NCBI GenBank assembly: GCA_034211275.1
Contig: JAXHTF010000041.1
Location: 1 to 41,545, forward strand
Reading direction: 5' to 3'
Origin: Acidobacteriota bacterium
Lineage (GTDB): Bacteria > Acidobacteriota > Thermoanaerobaculia > Multivoradales > JAHZIX01
Length of the DNA: 41,545 nt
The notes under the pieces are model-generated. The model had not been told where the DNA came from and made no database searches. It saw only the letters and a list, made by a program, of their open reading frames with translations. A program made the position numbers and the translations under genes. This document shows, piece after piece, positions 23,426 to 31,653 of the stretch. Position 1 is the stretch's first letter. Every line of letters begins with the position of its first letter.

Positions 23426-25344
23426 GAGCCACCCCCAGCAAGCTCATCCACGAGCTCCCCACTGCCTTGCTCGAGCACCGTGTAAGCGTCCAGCTCTGGC
23501 GCCCCGAAGCGTTCCCAAGAGCCGTCCGGCCAGCGCACCCGCACCTCCCGGACAGGGTTCTCATCGAGGCTCCCCAGGCCACTCCCCGGGCCGCTCCCCG
23601 GGCCGCTCCCAAGGCCGCTCCCAAGGCCAAAGTGCAGCCGCGGATCCCCGGCGCTAGCGTAGCTGCCGGCGGTGCTCACCCGCCGCCCCAAAACCACCCC
23701 GTCGGAGCGCACCATTTCCGCCCAGGCTCCCAGCGCGTCCCGCCCCGCAGCAGTGAGCAGGCGCAGTCCGATCCAGTGGGCGCCGTCCCCGCCGCGGTTC
23801 TCCAGCAGCCGCGCCGGTGCACCGTTGTCCACGACCACCACGTCCTCGTCGCCGTCGCCGTCGAGATCGCCGAAGGCGGCACCGCGGCCGACGGTGGGGG
23901 TGGTGAGGGCGGCGCCGGCTTGCTCCGTGACCTCCTCGAAGCGCCCCTCTCCCAGGTTGCGGTAGAGCTGATCCGGCTGACGCAGGGGCAGCACTTCCCC
24001 GGCCTGAACCTGCTCGGGAATCAGCTTGACCTCGCCGTTGACCACCAGCAGGTCCAGCAGGCCATCCAGGTCGTAGTCGAACCAGCCGGTGCCGAAGCCG
24101 GTGTTCTGCCAGCTCGGGGATGCCAGGCCGGTGCGGGTGGTGGCGTCCTCAAAGATGCCGGTGCCGTCGTTGAGGTAGAGGGTGTTGGTCTCCCGCGCCA
24201 GGTGCGCGATGAAGAGGTCCTCGTCGCCGTCGTTGTCGTAGTCCCCGGCATCCACCCCCATGCTCGCCTCAGGCTGGCCGTCGCCATTGACCGCCGCACC
24301 GCCCACCAGGCCGGTCTCCTCGAAGCTGCCATTGCCCCGATTCATCCACAGCTGGTTGGGCATCTGGTCGTTGGCCAGGTAGAGATCCAGCCAGCCGTCG
24401 CGGTCGAAATCCGCCGCCACCGCCCCGAGGGTGCTGCCGGGGTCTCTGCCGGGGCCGGCGTTGGCGGTGACGTCCTCGAAGGTGCCGTCCCCGCGGTTGC
24501 GCAGCAGCCGGTCGGGCTCCGGGCGGTAGGCCGCCGGGCCGCAATAATCCGGTGCGCCGGCGGCGTCCAGGCAAGTCTTGTGACCGGCGAGGGTGAAATC
24601 GACATAGTTGCCGACGTAGAGATCCAGCCAGCCGTCGCGGTCATAGTCGAAGAACAAGCCCACCAGGCTCCAGCGGTCGTCGTCCGCCCCGGCAGCGGCG
24701 GTGACATCCTCGAAGGTGCCGTCGCCGCGGTTGCGCAGCAGCGAGTTGGAGCCCAGGTTGGTGACATAGAGGTCGGTCCAACCGTCGTTGTCGAAGTCGC
24801 CGGTGGCGGCGCCCATGCCGTAGCCGCCGGAGAGCTCACCGGCCTCGGCGGTGACGTCGGTGAAGCGCAGCTCGCTGCCGGAATCGCTACGGGTGGAGTC
24901 GTTGCGGTAGAGCCGGTCGGTGAAAGGAGCGGGGTGCCGCGGCGGCAGCAGGAGCTCGCTCATGGGCAAATCCGCCGGCAGGGGACTTCCCTGAACCAGG
25001 TAGACGTCCAGGTCGCCATCGCCGTCGTAGTCCAGGAGGGCGGCGCCGGCGCCGGTCATCTCGGGAAAGTAGAGCTCGCCGCTCATGCCGTTGAAATGCA
25101 CGAAGTCGAGCCCCGCCTCCGCCGCGCGGTCGACGAAGAGATCGTCGGCATCAGCCGACGGGGGGGCTGGGCGGGGGTCGGTGGCCTCCGGCGGCGCCTC
25201 GGCGCAGCCCGCCAGCACCCCGGCGAAGGCGGCGCACACAGCCCAGGCGAACAATGCCCGAGAAAGCGTCGGCAGCGGGGAGCTGGAAGGGGTTGGACGG
25301 AGCCGGTGACAACGGCGGCCGGACGGCCGGGTGCTCCTCTTCAT
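23422..25344 (-). CDS. CRTAC1-type FG-GAP/ASPIC lipoprotein (pair A)
   Basis: This 640-residue protein starts at ATG 25344; the frame is open to 25461, but that start would overlap the divergent antiporter gene. The lipobox is VLAGC (Cys47) after an unusually long basic N-terminus. The CRTAC1 core holds seven FG-GAP loops (DYDGDGDLDVYLVQG to DLDGDGDEDVVVVD) and the Cys insert KTCLDAAGAPDYCGPAAY. The C-terminal ASPIC/UnbV domain (GRDALGAWAEMV, STAGSYASAGDPRLHFGLG, VRVRWPDGSW) is interrupted after LHFGLG by a Gly/Ser/Leu/Pro repeat encoded by a 12-bp minisatellite (23567-23626). It is the first gene of the four-gene operon and divergent from the antiporter. Function is unknown; surface or periplasmic binding is inferred. 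Confidence 0.88.
   Translation of the reverse strand: MKRSTRPSGRRCHRLRPTPSSSPLPTLSRALFAWAVCAAFAGVLAGCAEAPPEATDPRPAPPSADADDLFVDRAAEAGLDFVHFNGMSGELYFPEMTGAGAALLDYDGDGDLDVYLVQGSPLPADLPMSELLLPPRHPAPFTDRLYRNDSTRSDSGSELRFTDVTAEAGELSGGYGMGAATGDFDNDGWTDLYVTNLGSNSLLRNRGDGTFEDVTAAAGADDDRWSLVGLFFDYDRDGWLDLYVGNYVDFTLAGHKTCLDAAGAPDYCGPAAYRPEPDRLLRNRGDGTFEDVTANAGPGRDPGSTLGAVAADFDRDGWLDLYLANDQMPNQLWMNRGNGSFEETGLVGGAAVNGDGQPEASMGVDAGDYDNDGDEDLFIAHLARETNTLYLNDGTGIFEDATTRTGLASPSWQNTGFGTGWFDYDLDGLLDLLVVNGEVKLIPEQVQAGEVLPLRQPDQLYRNLGEGRFEEVTEQAGAALTTPTVGRGAAFGDLDGDGDEDVVVVDNGAPARLLENRGGDGAHWIGLRLLTAAGRDALGAWAEMVRSDGVVLGRRVSTAGSYASAGDPRLHFGLGSGLGSGPGSGPGSGLGSLDENPVREVRVRWPDGSWERFGAPELDAYTVLEQGSGELVDELAGGGS
23567..23626 (-). 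repeat. In-frame 12-bp tandem repeat within ASPIC domain
   Basis: Four near-identical 12-bp units (plus strand: CCACTCCCCGGG, CCGCTCCCCGGG, CCGCTCCCAAGG, CCGCTCCCAAGG), preceded by one degenerate unit, encode GLGS/GPGS repeats. The paralogue at 19614-21413 has no such insertion at the same place (VLVGLGGAGDVEGVEVHW). Confidence 0.85.
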
Positions 25345-25447
25345 GGTAGCCGAGGATGCTAGCACAGGGGGTCCCGGGAGCGGATCTCCAGGCCCCCTCT
25401 CCGCCACGGCGTCGACAGGTCTGGCCTGGCCGTTAGGATAAGCCGTC

Positions 25448-26722
25448 ATGAACAATCTCACCTTTTCGATCCTGGCCCTCGGGGTCCTGGCCTTCGGGAT
25501 CTTCTCGCAGCGCTTTCAGCGCGGCATCCTGACCCCACCCATCGCCTTCGTCGCTCTGGGACTGCTGATCAGCGACGTGGGACTCGGCCTGGGGCCCATC
25601 AGCGAAGGCCACGAGATGCTGCACCTGCTGGCAGAGCTGACCCTGGTGGTGATTCTGTTTACCGATGCGGTGCGCATCGATCTGAGCCTGCTACGCCGGG
25701 AGCACGATCTGCCGACCCGGCTGCTGGCGGTGGGCATGCCCCTGACGCTGGTCGCCGGCGCCGCGGTGGCAACGCTGCTCTTCCCCGACTGGAGCATCTG
25801 GGAAGCGGCCCTGCTGGCGGCGGTGCTGGCCCCCACCGACGCCGCTCTCGGCCAGGCGGTGGTGAGCAGTCCCAGGGTGCCGGTGAGAATTCGCCAGACG
25901 CTCAACGTGGAGAGCGGTCTCAACGACGGCATCGCCCTGCCGGTGGTTTTGATCTTCTTCTCCATCGCCTGCGCCACCAACGAAGTTCATACGGTGAGCT
26001 ATTGGGTACGTTTCATCACCCTCCAGCTCACCGTGGGGCCGCTGGTGGGAGTGGCCTGCGGCTACGGCGGCGGCAAAGTTCTGGACCTGGCCCGCCGCCG
26101 GGGCTGGATGAGCAAGGTCTTCCAGGATCTCTCCGCCCTGGCCCTGGCCCTCCTCGCCTTCTCCGTCGCCGGGCTGCTGGGGGGCAACGGTTTCATCGCC
26201 GCCTTTTGCGCCGGCCTGACCCTGGGCAATGTCTCCCACTCGGGCCACGAGGTGGAGGAGTTCGCGGAGGCCGAGGGGCAGCTCCTCTCGCTGCTCATCT
26301 TCTCCGCCTTCGGAGCCCTGATGGTGCCCGAAGCGCTGCGCGACCTGAGCTGGCGGGCGGTGCTCTACGCCATCCTCAGCCTGACCGTCATCCGCATGGT
26401 GCCGGTCGCCCTGGCGCTTCTGGGCAAAGGCCTCAAGCCGGCGACGGTGGGTTTCCTAGGGTGGTTCGGGCCGCGGGGTATCGCCTCCATCCTCTTCGCC
26501 CTCTTGGTGCTCGAAGGAATGGGCCAGAACAACCACGGCGAGGTGGTGACGGTGGTGATGCTGACGGTGCTGCTGAGCGTGGTCGCCCACGGCGTCAGCG
26601 CCTCGCCCCTGGCCGCCTGGTACGCGCGAGCGGCGGAGGCCGACGGCGAAGAACCAGCGATGAGGGAGGAGCTGCGACAGGTCACCGAAATGCCCCTGCG
26701 TCTGCGCCACCGTTCGGACTAG
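25448..26722 (+). CDS. CPA1 (NhaP-type) cation:proton antiporter
   Basis: This 424-residue integral membrane protein has about 12 hydrophobic segments. Family signatures are VVILFTDAVRIDL, APTDAALGQAVV with Asp131, ESGLNDGIALPVV with the paired Asn159-Asp160 of the electroneutral CPA1 ion site, GFIAAFCAGLTLG, and GWFGPRGIASILFALL near the end. It exchanges Na+ or K+ for H+ across the inner membrane; the ion cannot be told from sequence. AGGATAAG lies upstream of the ATG. It ends 18 bases before the GT-C/TPR gene, so the two may be co-transcribed. It is divergent from the FG-GAP/TPR operon, sharing a roughly 100-base intergenic region. Confidence 0.9.
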   Translation: MNNLTFSILALGVLAFGIFSQRFQRGILTPPIAFVALGLLISDVGLGLGPISEGHEMLHLLAELTLVVILFTDAVRIDLSLLRREHDLPTRLLAVGMPLTLVAGAAVATLLFPDWSIWEAALLAAVLAPTDAALGQAVVSSPRVPVRIRQTLNVESGLNDGIALPVVLIFFSIACATNEVHTVSYWVRFITLQLTVGPLVGVACGYGGGKVLDLARRRGWMSKVFQDLSALALALLAFSVAGLLGGNGFIAAFCAGLTLGNVSHSGHEVEEFAEAEGQLLSLLIFSAFGALMVPEALRDLSWRAVLYAILSLTVIRMVPVALALLGKGLKPATVGFLGWFGPRGIASILFALLVLEGMGQNNHGEVVTVVMLTVLLSVVAHGVSASPLAAWYARAAEADGEEPAMREELRQVTEMPLRLRHRSD

Positions 26723-26740
26723 CGCGTACAATCAGCCCCC

Positions 26741-28855
26741 ATGGGACGAGCCAAGAAGAATTCCGCCGACCGCCGCGGTGCCGCCAGAGCTGCCGTTTCG
26801 ACCAGCCCTTCCCCCGGTAGCGCCTCCAGGGCGCCCGTCTGGGCGTTGATCCTGGTCCTGCTCCTGGCCGCAGCAGTGCCCTACCTCCAAACCCTCGATC
26901 ACGACTTCATCAAGCTCGATGACGACCAATACGTCACCGCCAACGCCATGGTGCGCCAGGGCCTGAGCGGTGAGGGCGTCGCCTGGGCCTTCACCAGCTT
27001 CGAGGCTGCCAACTGGCATCCCCTGACCTGGCTCAGTCACATGCTCGACGTCGAGCTCTTCGGCTTAGACGCCGGCGCCCACCACGGGGTCAGCGTCCTG
27101 CTCCACGCCCTCAACACCTTGCTCCTCTTCTGGGTCTTCCTACGGCTCTTCGGTCATCGCTGGGCAGCGTTCCTCATCGCCGCTCTCTTCGCCCTCCACC
27201 CCACCCACGTGGAGTCCGTGGCCTGGGTGTCGGAGCGCAAGGATGTGCTGAGCACCGCCTTTTGGCTGCTCACCCTCCTCGCCTATTTGCGCTGGGTGGA
27301 GCGGCCCTCGGCGGGGCGCTATGGGGCCTTGCTCGCAGCCTTCGCCCTGGGGCTGATGGCCAAACCCATGCTGGTCACCCTGCCCTTCGTGTTGCTCCTC
27401 CTCGACGCTTGGCCGCTACGGCGGCTGCGGGGCTTCGAGACGGCAGGCGAAGCGGTGCTTCCCGGTCCGGCGTCCAAGGAGGCGCTGGAAAACAAATCCC
27501 TCTGGGGTCTGGTGTTGGAAAAGCTCCCCCTCTTCGCCCTCACCGCCGCCTCCTCCGCCATCACCCTGGCAGCGCAACGGGCCGGCGGAGCGGTGGAGAG
27601 CTTCGAAGCCCTGGGACTTTGGGGCCGCCTTTCCAACGCCGCCGTGGGGTATTTGCGCTACCTGGGCAAGCTTTTCTGGCCTCAGGATCTCTCCCTCTAC
27701 TACCCCCTCCACGAAGTGCCGCCGGTGTGGCAGGCGCTACTGGCTCTGGTACTGCTGGCGGCGGTCACCGCCGGCGCCTGGTTGTGGCGCCGGCAGCGGC
27801 CGTGGCTGGCCCTGGGCTGGCTGTGGTTCCTGGGCACCCTGGTGCCGGTGGTCGGACTGGTGCAGGTGGGCGGCCAGGCCATCGCCGACCGCTACACCTA
27901 CGTGCCGTCCATCGGTCTGGGGATCCTGCTGGCCGGCGCTCTGACGGAGCTGGCGGCTCGCAGGCCGCCGCTGCGCCCGGCGGTGCTGGCCGGGTGCGCC
28001 ATCGTGCTGGCGGTGCTGGGGTGGCTGACCTTCCTCCAGGCGGCCTATTGGGAGAACACCTTCACTCTCTTCGAGCGCTCCATCGCGGTGACCGAGGACA
28101 ATTACCTGCTGCAGAACAATCTCGGCGCCGCCTACACCGAACGCGGCCAGCCGGAGAAGGCGGTGCCGCTCCTCGAAGCGGCGGTGGCAACCCGGCCGGC
28201 GTACAGCGAAGCCCACAACAATCTGGGCCTCGCCCAGCTGCGCCGCGGTCAGCCGGAGAAGGCGGCGGCAAGCTACCGCCGAGCCCTGGAGCTGGAGCCC
28301 CGGCGCACTCAGGTCGCCATCAATCTGGGGGAAGCCCTGGCTGCGGCGGGGCAGCTCGACGAAGCGACGGCGGTGCTGCGTAGGGCTGTCGAAGAGGGCG
28401 GCGGCGCCCAGGCCCACAACAATCTGGGCAGCACTCTGGCCCAAAGCGGCAATCTAGCCGCGGCGCTGGAGCAATACCGGCGGGCTCTGGAGCTCGACCC
28501 GGACTACGCCAGCGCCCACGCCAACCGCGCCCAGGTGCTCGCCGCCCAGGGCCGCCTGGACGAGGCGGCGGCGGCCTTCCGGCGGTCGGTGGAGCTCGAT
28601 CCCGACAATCCCCAGACCTTGACCAACTACGCCACCGTGCTGGCGGATCTGGGCCAGGTAGGCGACGCCGTCACCCTGCTGCGCCGGGCGGTGCGCCTCG
28701 CCCCGGGCCTACCTCAGGCCCGCTTCTTCCTCGGCCTGGGCCTGCTCAGCACCGGCGACCGCAACGGCGCCATCGAGCAATACCAGGCCCTCACCCAGCT
28801 GGCTCCCGGAATGGCGGAGCAGCTGGGCCGGGAGATTCAGGCGGCGGGGCCCTGA
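26741..28855 (+). CDS. GT-C-fold membrane glycosyltransferase-like protein with C-terminal TPRs
   Basis: This 704-residue protein has a Ser/Ala-rich N-terminus, then about 10 membrane segments (about 27-450), then TPR repeats to the end (LLQNNLGAAYTERGQPEKAV, AHNNLGLAQLRRGQPEKAAA and further). The first loop holds DHDFIKLDDDQYV with acidic residues typical of GT-C catalytic loops. WHPLTWLSHMLDVELFG and LFALHPTHVESVAWVSERKDVL are the hallmark stretches of the TMTC/PMT-like O-mannosyltransferase-related family. These are predicted to transfer a sugar from a lipid carrier to an exported protein; activity here is unproven. It may be co-transcribed with the antiporter and ends opposite the sulfatase-fold gene across a repeat cluster. 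Confidence 0.85.
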   Translation: MGRAKKNSADRRGAARAAVSTSPSPGSASRAPVWALILVLLLAAAVPYLQTLDHDFIKLDDDQYVTANAMVRQGLSGEGVAWAFTSFEAANWHPLTWLSHMLDVELFGLDAGAHHGVSVLLHALNTLLLFWVFLRLFGHRWAAFLIAALFALHPTHVESVAWVSERKDVLSTAFWLLTLLAYLRWVERPSAGRYGALLAAFALGLMAKPMLVTLPFVLLLLDAWPLRRLRGFETAGEAVLPGPASKEALENKSLWGLVLEKLPLFALTAASSAITLAAQRAGGAVESFEALGLWGRLSNAAVGYLRYLGKLFWPQDLSLYYPLHEVPPVWQALLALVLLAAVTAGAWLWRRQRPWLALGWLWFLGTLVPVVGLVQVGGQAIADRYTYVPSIGLGILLAGALTELAARRPPLRPAVLAGCAIVLAVLGWLTFLQAAYWENTFTLFERSIAVTEDNYLLQNNLGAAYTERGQPEKAVPLLEAAVATRPAYSEAHNNLGLAQLRRGQPEKAAASYRRALELEPRRTQVAINLGEALAAAGQLDEATAVLRRAVEEGGGAQAHNNLGSTLAQSGNLAAALEQYRRALELDPDYASAHANRAQVLAAQGRLDEAAAAFRRSVELDPDNPQTLTNYATVLADLGQVGDAVTLLRRAVRLAPGLPQARFFLGLGLLSTGDRNGAIEQYQALTQLAPGMAEQLGREIQAAGP

Positions 28856-28874
28856 GTCGGTTTTCCATCGAAAT

Positions 28875-29075
28875 GGTGGGCGCCAGCCCACCTTCTCCTC
28901 GTTCCCACGGTCCACCGTGGGAACCCAGGGGAGACGCTCCAGCGTCGGGGGCGGGGGAGGAGTCAGGCTCGTCAGGGAGATCTCACGACGAACACCAGCG
29001 CGCCCCGCTGGAGCGGGGCCTCGGCATCAACGCGTAACTCAGCGTAGTTGGTTCCCACGCTAGAGCATGGGAACC
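28875..29075. repeat. Cluster of palindromes, most with a CTCCAG- or CTGGAG-like centre
   Basis: The arms are GTTCCCACGGT/ACCGTGGGAAC around CC (28901-28924), GACGCT/AGCGTC around CC (28933-28946), GCCCCGCT/AGCGGGGC around GG (29002-29019), and GGTTCCCA/TGGGAACC around CGCTAGAGCA (29050-29075). GGTGGGC/GCCCACC (28875-28892) has a GCCA loop, as in the hairpin at 6199. A further copy, CTCGC/GCGAG with GCTGGAGC, lies at about 29210-29227. No T-tract follows any of them. Confidence 0.7.
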
Positions 29076-29126
29076 AGGGAACCAGGAAAATCCGGCTCGC
29101 AGAACCTGCTTCACCACATCCTCCCT

Positions 29127-29196
29127 CCGGAGCCAGCGGAGCTGGCGGGACCTGAGTAGCCCGGGGATTGGATCCCCGGGCGGAGGTGCCGAGACC
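29127..29196 (+). repeat. REP-like two-hairpin element, GTAG type
   Basis: CCAGC-GGA-GCTGG, a spacer ending GAGTAGC, and CCGGGGATTGGATCCCCGGG are followed by CGGAGGTGCCGAGACC. It is nearly identical to the reverse complement of 17983-18039, and its 3' tail matches the element at 18067-18139. Confidence 0.8.
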
Positions 29197-29227
29197 CCAA
29201 TCCTTCCTGCTCGCACGCTGGAGCGAG

Positions 29228-31477
29228 TCAGCGGCCGCCCTCGGCCTCCGCCCGCTGGCGCCACTTGTCCGCCCCTTCGGCGTTCCCCAAGCGTTCCAGC
29301 GTGTCGGCGGCGAGGCGGTAGGTCGCCGGGTCCGGGCGGGCTTCCACCATGCGTTCCATCAGCGGCTCGATGCGCTCGAAGCGGCGGGTGGCGGCGTAGA
29401 GGAGGGCTAGCTGCGCATAGGGCTGGGGGTTGCGCGGGAAGAGGCGGATCTCGTCCTCGAAGGCGGCTTCGGCCTCGTCGTAGCGCTGGAGCCGCGCTAG
29501 AGCGTCGCCGCGCTTGGCCTGGAGGTTGGGAATCGGCGGGCTCTCCCCCTGGGCGATGCGCTGCCGGGCGCGGTCCAGCAAGCCGAGGGCGGAGGGGAAA
29601 TCCTCCCGCAGCAGATAGATCTCCGCGGTGAGCAAGAGGCTGGGAAGCCGCGGCGGCTGCGAGGCCCCCAGGGCTCGGCGGGCTTCCACCAACGCGTTGG
29701 CCAGATCTCCCTGGGCCAAAGCCGCCCGGGCGCGTAGCTCGTGGCTGCGGGCGGCGTCAGCGCTCTCCCCCAGAGCCGCCTGGGCCGCCGCCTGCTGGGG
29801 CTGGCCCTGGGCGAGGTAGATCTCCGCCATCTCCAAAGAGATCAGCGGCTCAAGGGTGGGCAGCACCGCCAGCGCTCGCCGGCTCGCCGCCAGGGCGTCG
29901 TCGTAACGCCCCAGGGCGCGGAGCGCCGGCGCCAGCAGCAGGTGAGCGTCCTGCACCTCCGGGTTGCTGGCCAGGAGCTTCTCCAGCTCCGCCACCGCTT
30001 GCTCGAAGTCTCCCTCCGCCCGCAGATCCACCGCCCGCTGTACCGCGTCGACGATGTGCAGATTCTCCTTCGGATCCGGCCGCGGCCCGTCGGTCTCCGG
30101 CGCCGCAGCGGCCAGATAACCCAAGGCCATCAGCTGGGCCGCTTCCTCCGGATCCGCCGGCGCCGGCGCCTCGAAGCCCGAGGGGAGCTTCTCCAGCTCC
30201 CGCCGCAGCTCGAAGAAGGCGCGGCGCTCATCCTCCAAAACGTTGCGGGTCTCTTCCGGATCCTCGACGATGTCGAAGAGCTCCGGGTTGGGGGATTCGA
30301 TGTAGTGGAAGCGCGAGCCAATGAGCGAGCGCAGCTCCGCCCAGCCGTAGTGGATGCGCCCGTAGAGGGTCTCGCTGAACACCCGCCGCTGGTCCAGCTC
30401 GGCGCCGCCGGGTCCCGCCAGCTCGAGCAGCGAGGTGCCTTCCAACTGTCCCGGCGGCACGATCTTGAGCATCTCCAACACCGTCGGCATGATGTCCAGC
30501 AGCTGGGCAGGGCGCTGGATCCGCACGCCGCCGCGGCGTCCCTTGGGCAGCTTGACGATCAACGGCACGTGGATCGCCTCGCGGTAGAGGAGCAGCCCGT
30601 GGCGAGCTTCCCCATGGTCCCCCAGCCCCTCGCCGTGGTCGGAGACGAAGACGATCATCGACCGGTCGTAGAGATCCTGTTCCCGCAGGAAGTCGAAGAA
30701 ACCGCCGAGGATCTCGTCGGTCCAGGCGATCTCGCCGTCGTAAGGGTCCTGGTACCGGCTACGGTAGGGCTCCGGGGGCTCGTAGGGGTCGTGGGGCTCG
30801 AAGAGATGGAGGAAGTAGAAGAAGGGCTCGTCCTCGCGCTCACGAATCCACTCCTCCGCCGCCTCCACGGTCGCAGGACCGCGGCGTTCTAGGCGATCCA
30901 AAGGCCGGTCCGAGCGCACGGCGATGGCATCGTCGTAGTGGTCGAAAGCCTGTCCCAAACCGGTATCACCGCGCAGCACATAGGCGGAGACCGCCGCACC
31001 GGTGGTATAGCCGGCCTGTTTGATCAGCTGCGGCAGGGTCGGATGACGGTCGGCGTCGAAGCGGTAGCCCAGATTGTCCCGCACCCCGTGGCGGGGCGGG
31101 ATCACACCACTGAGCAACGAAGCGTGGGACGGCAAGGTCAGCGGGCACGGGCTGTAAGCGTTCTCGAAGAGCAGGCTCTCGGCAGCGAGAGCATCCAAAT
31201 GGGGGGTTTCGACCCCCTCGTATCCGTAAGCGGGTAGGCGATCCGCCCGCAGGGTGTCGACGGAAATGAGGATGATGGGAGCCCCGCGGAGGGCGGTGCC
31301 TGCCCGATTGCAGCCCGTAGGCCCCAAGAGCAGGAGGGCAGCCAGTGCAGCGAGAGCGATGCCGACAACCCCGAACCCGGCAGCACCGAATCCTAAATGG
31401 GCGCGGCGCCGGAGCCAGCTCCGACGAGGGAAGCTCGGCAGTGAACGCTGGGGGTGAGGCTCGGGGTTCGCAGGCAT
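29228..31477 (-). CDS. Sulfatase/alkaline-phosphatase-fold membrane-anchored hydrolase with TPRs
   Basis: The protein has 749 residues from ATG 31477; a start at 31555 is also possible and neither has a clear ribosome site. A hydrophobic segment (about 30-52) anchors or exports it, with Cys56 nearby. The sulfatase fold follows: metal-binding SVDTLRADR (Asp74), nucleophile region PLTLPSHASLLSG, IPPRHGVRDN, FYFLHLFEPHDPY and FVSDHGEGLGDHGEARHG. Thr114 stands where true sulfatases have the formylglycine Cys, so it is more likely a phospho-transferase or phosphodiesterase-type member. The C-terminal 270 residues are TPR repeats. The TPR fusion is common in Acidobacteriota and suggests a protein-linked substrate (inference). 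It is divergent from the spermidine-synthase-like gene. Confidence 0.83.
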   Translation of the reverse strand: MPANPEPHPQRSLPSFPRRSWLRRRAHLGFGAAGFGVVGIALAALAALLLLGPTGCNRAGTALRGAPIILISVDTLRADRLPAYGYEGVETPHLDALAAESLLFENAYSPCPLTLPSHASLLSGVIPPRHGVRDNLGYRFDADRHPTLPQLIKQAGYTTGAAVSAYVLRGDTGLGQAFDHYDDAIAVRSDRPLDRLERRGPATVEAAEEWIREREDEPFFYFLHLFEPHDPYEPPEPYRSRYQDPYDGEIAWTDEILGGFFDFLREQDLYDRSMIVFVSDHGEGLGDHGEARHGLLLYREAIHVPLIVKLPKGRRGGVRIQRPAQLLDIMPTVLEMLKIVPPGQLEGTSLLELAGPGGAELDQRRVFSETLYGRIHYGWAELRSLIGSRFHYIESPNPELFDIVEDPEETRNVLEDERRAFFELRRELEKLPSGFEAPAPADPEEAAQLMALGYLAAAAPETDGPRPDPKENLHIVDAVQRAVDLRAEGDFEQAVAELEKLLASNPEVQDAHLLLAPALRALGRYDDALAASRRALAVLPTLEPLISLEMAEIYLAQGQPQQAAAQAALGESADAARSHELRARAALAQGDLANALVEARRALGASQPPRLPSLLLTAEIYLLREDFPSALGLLDRARQRIAQGESPPIPNLQAKRGDALARLQRYDEAEAAFEDEIRLFPRNPQPYAQLALLYAATRRFERIEPLMERMVEARPDPATYRLAADTLERLGNAEGADKWRQRAEAEGGR

Positions 31478-31653
31478 CGTCGTCGCAAGAAATTGCCAGA
31501 GGGATCGCGGCTCAAGAGTACCACCGACCTCGAATCCGCGGAGGATCGGGGCCATAGAATCGATTCAAAGAACATGGCTGCTAGACTCCCCGGCGGATCG
31601 GAGCCCGGGGCTCGCGGAATGGAACCACCGCGCCTCCGGCCCGTACAGTGCTC

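Larger units (their letters stand above)
28856..29227. other. Repeat-rich convergent intergenic region
   Basis: These 372 bases between two converging genes contain no coding sequence. They hold at least six palindromes: GGTGGGC/GCCCACC (28875-28892), an 11-bp-arm palindrome (28901-28924), GACGCT/AGCGTC (28933-28946), GCCCCGCT/AGCGGGGC (29002-29019), GGTTCCCA/TGGGAACC (29050-29075) and a REP-like element (29127-29196). Confidence 0.75.

Noticed and set aside
22879-25362. 827-codon plus-strand open frame
   Set aside because: It is antisense to the FG-GAP and TPR genes. The repeated Asp/Gly-rich loops and high GC content remove stop codons in this frame. It has no start signals and no recognisable family pattern.
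28875-29227. CRISPR array
   Set aside because: The palindromes differ from one another and are not separated by regular spacers.
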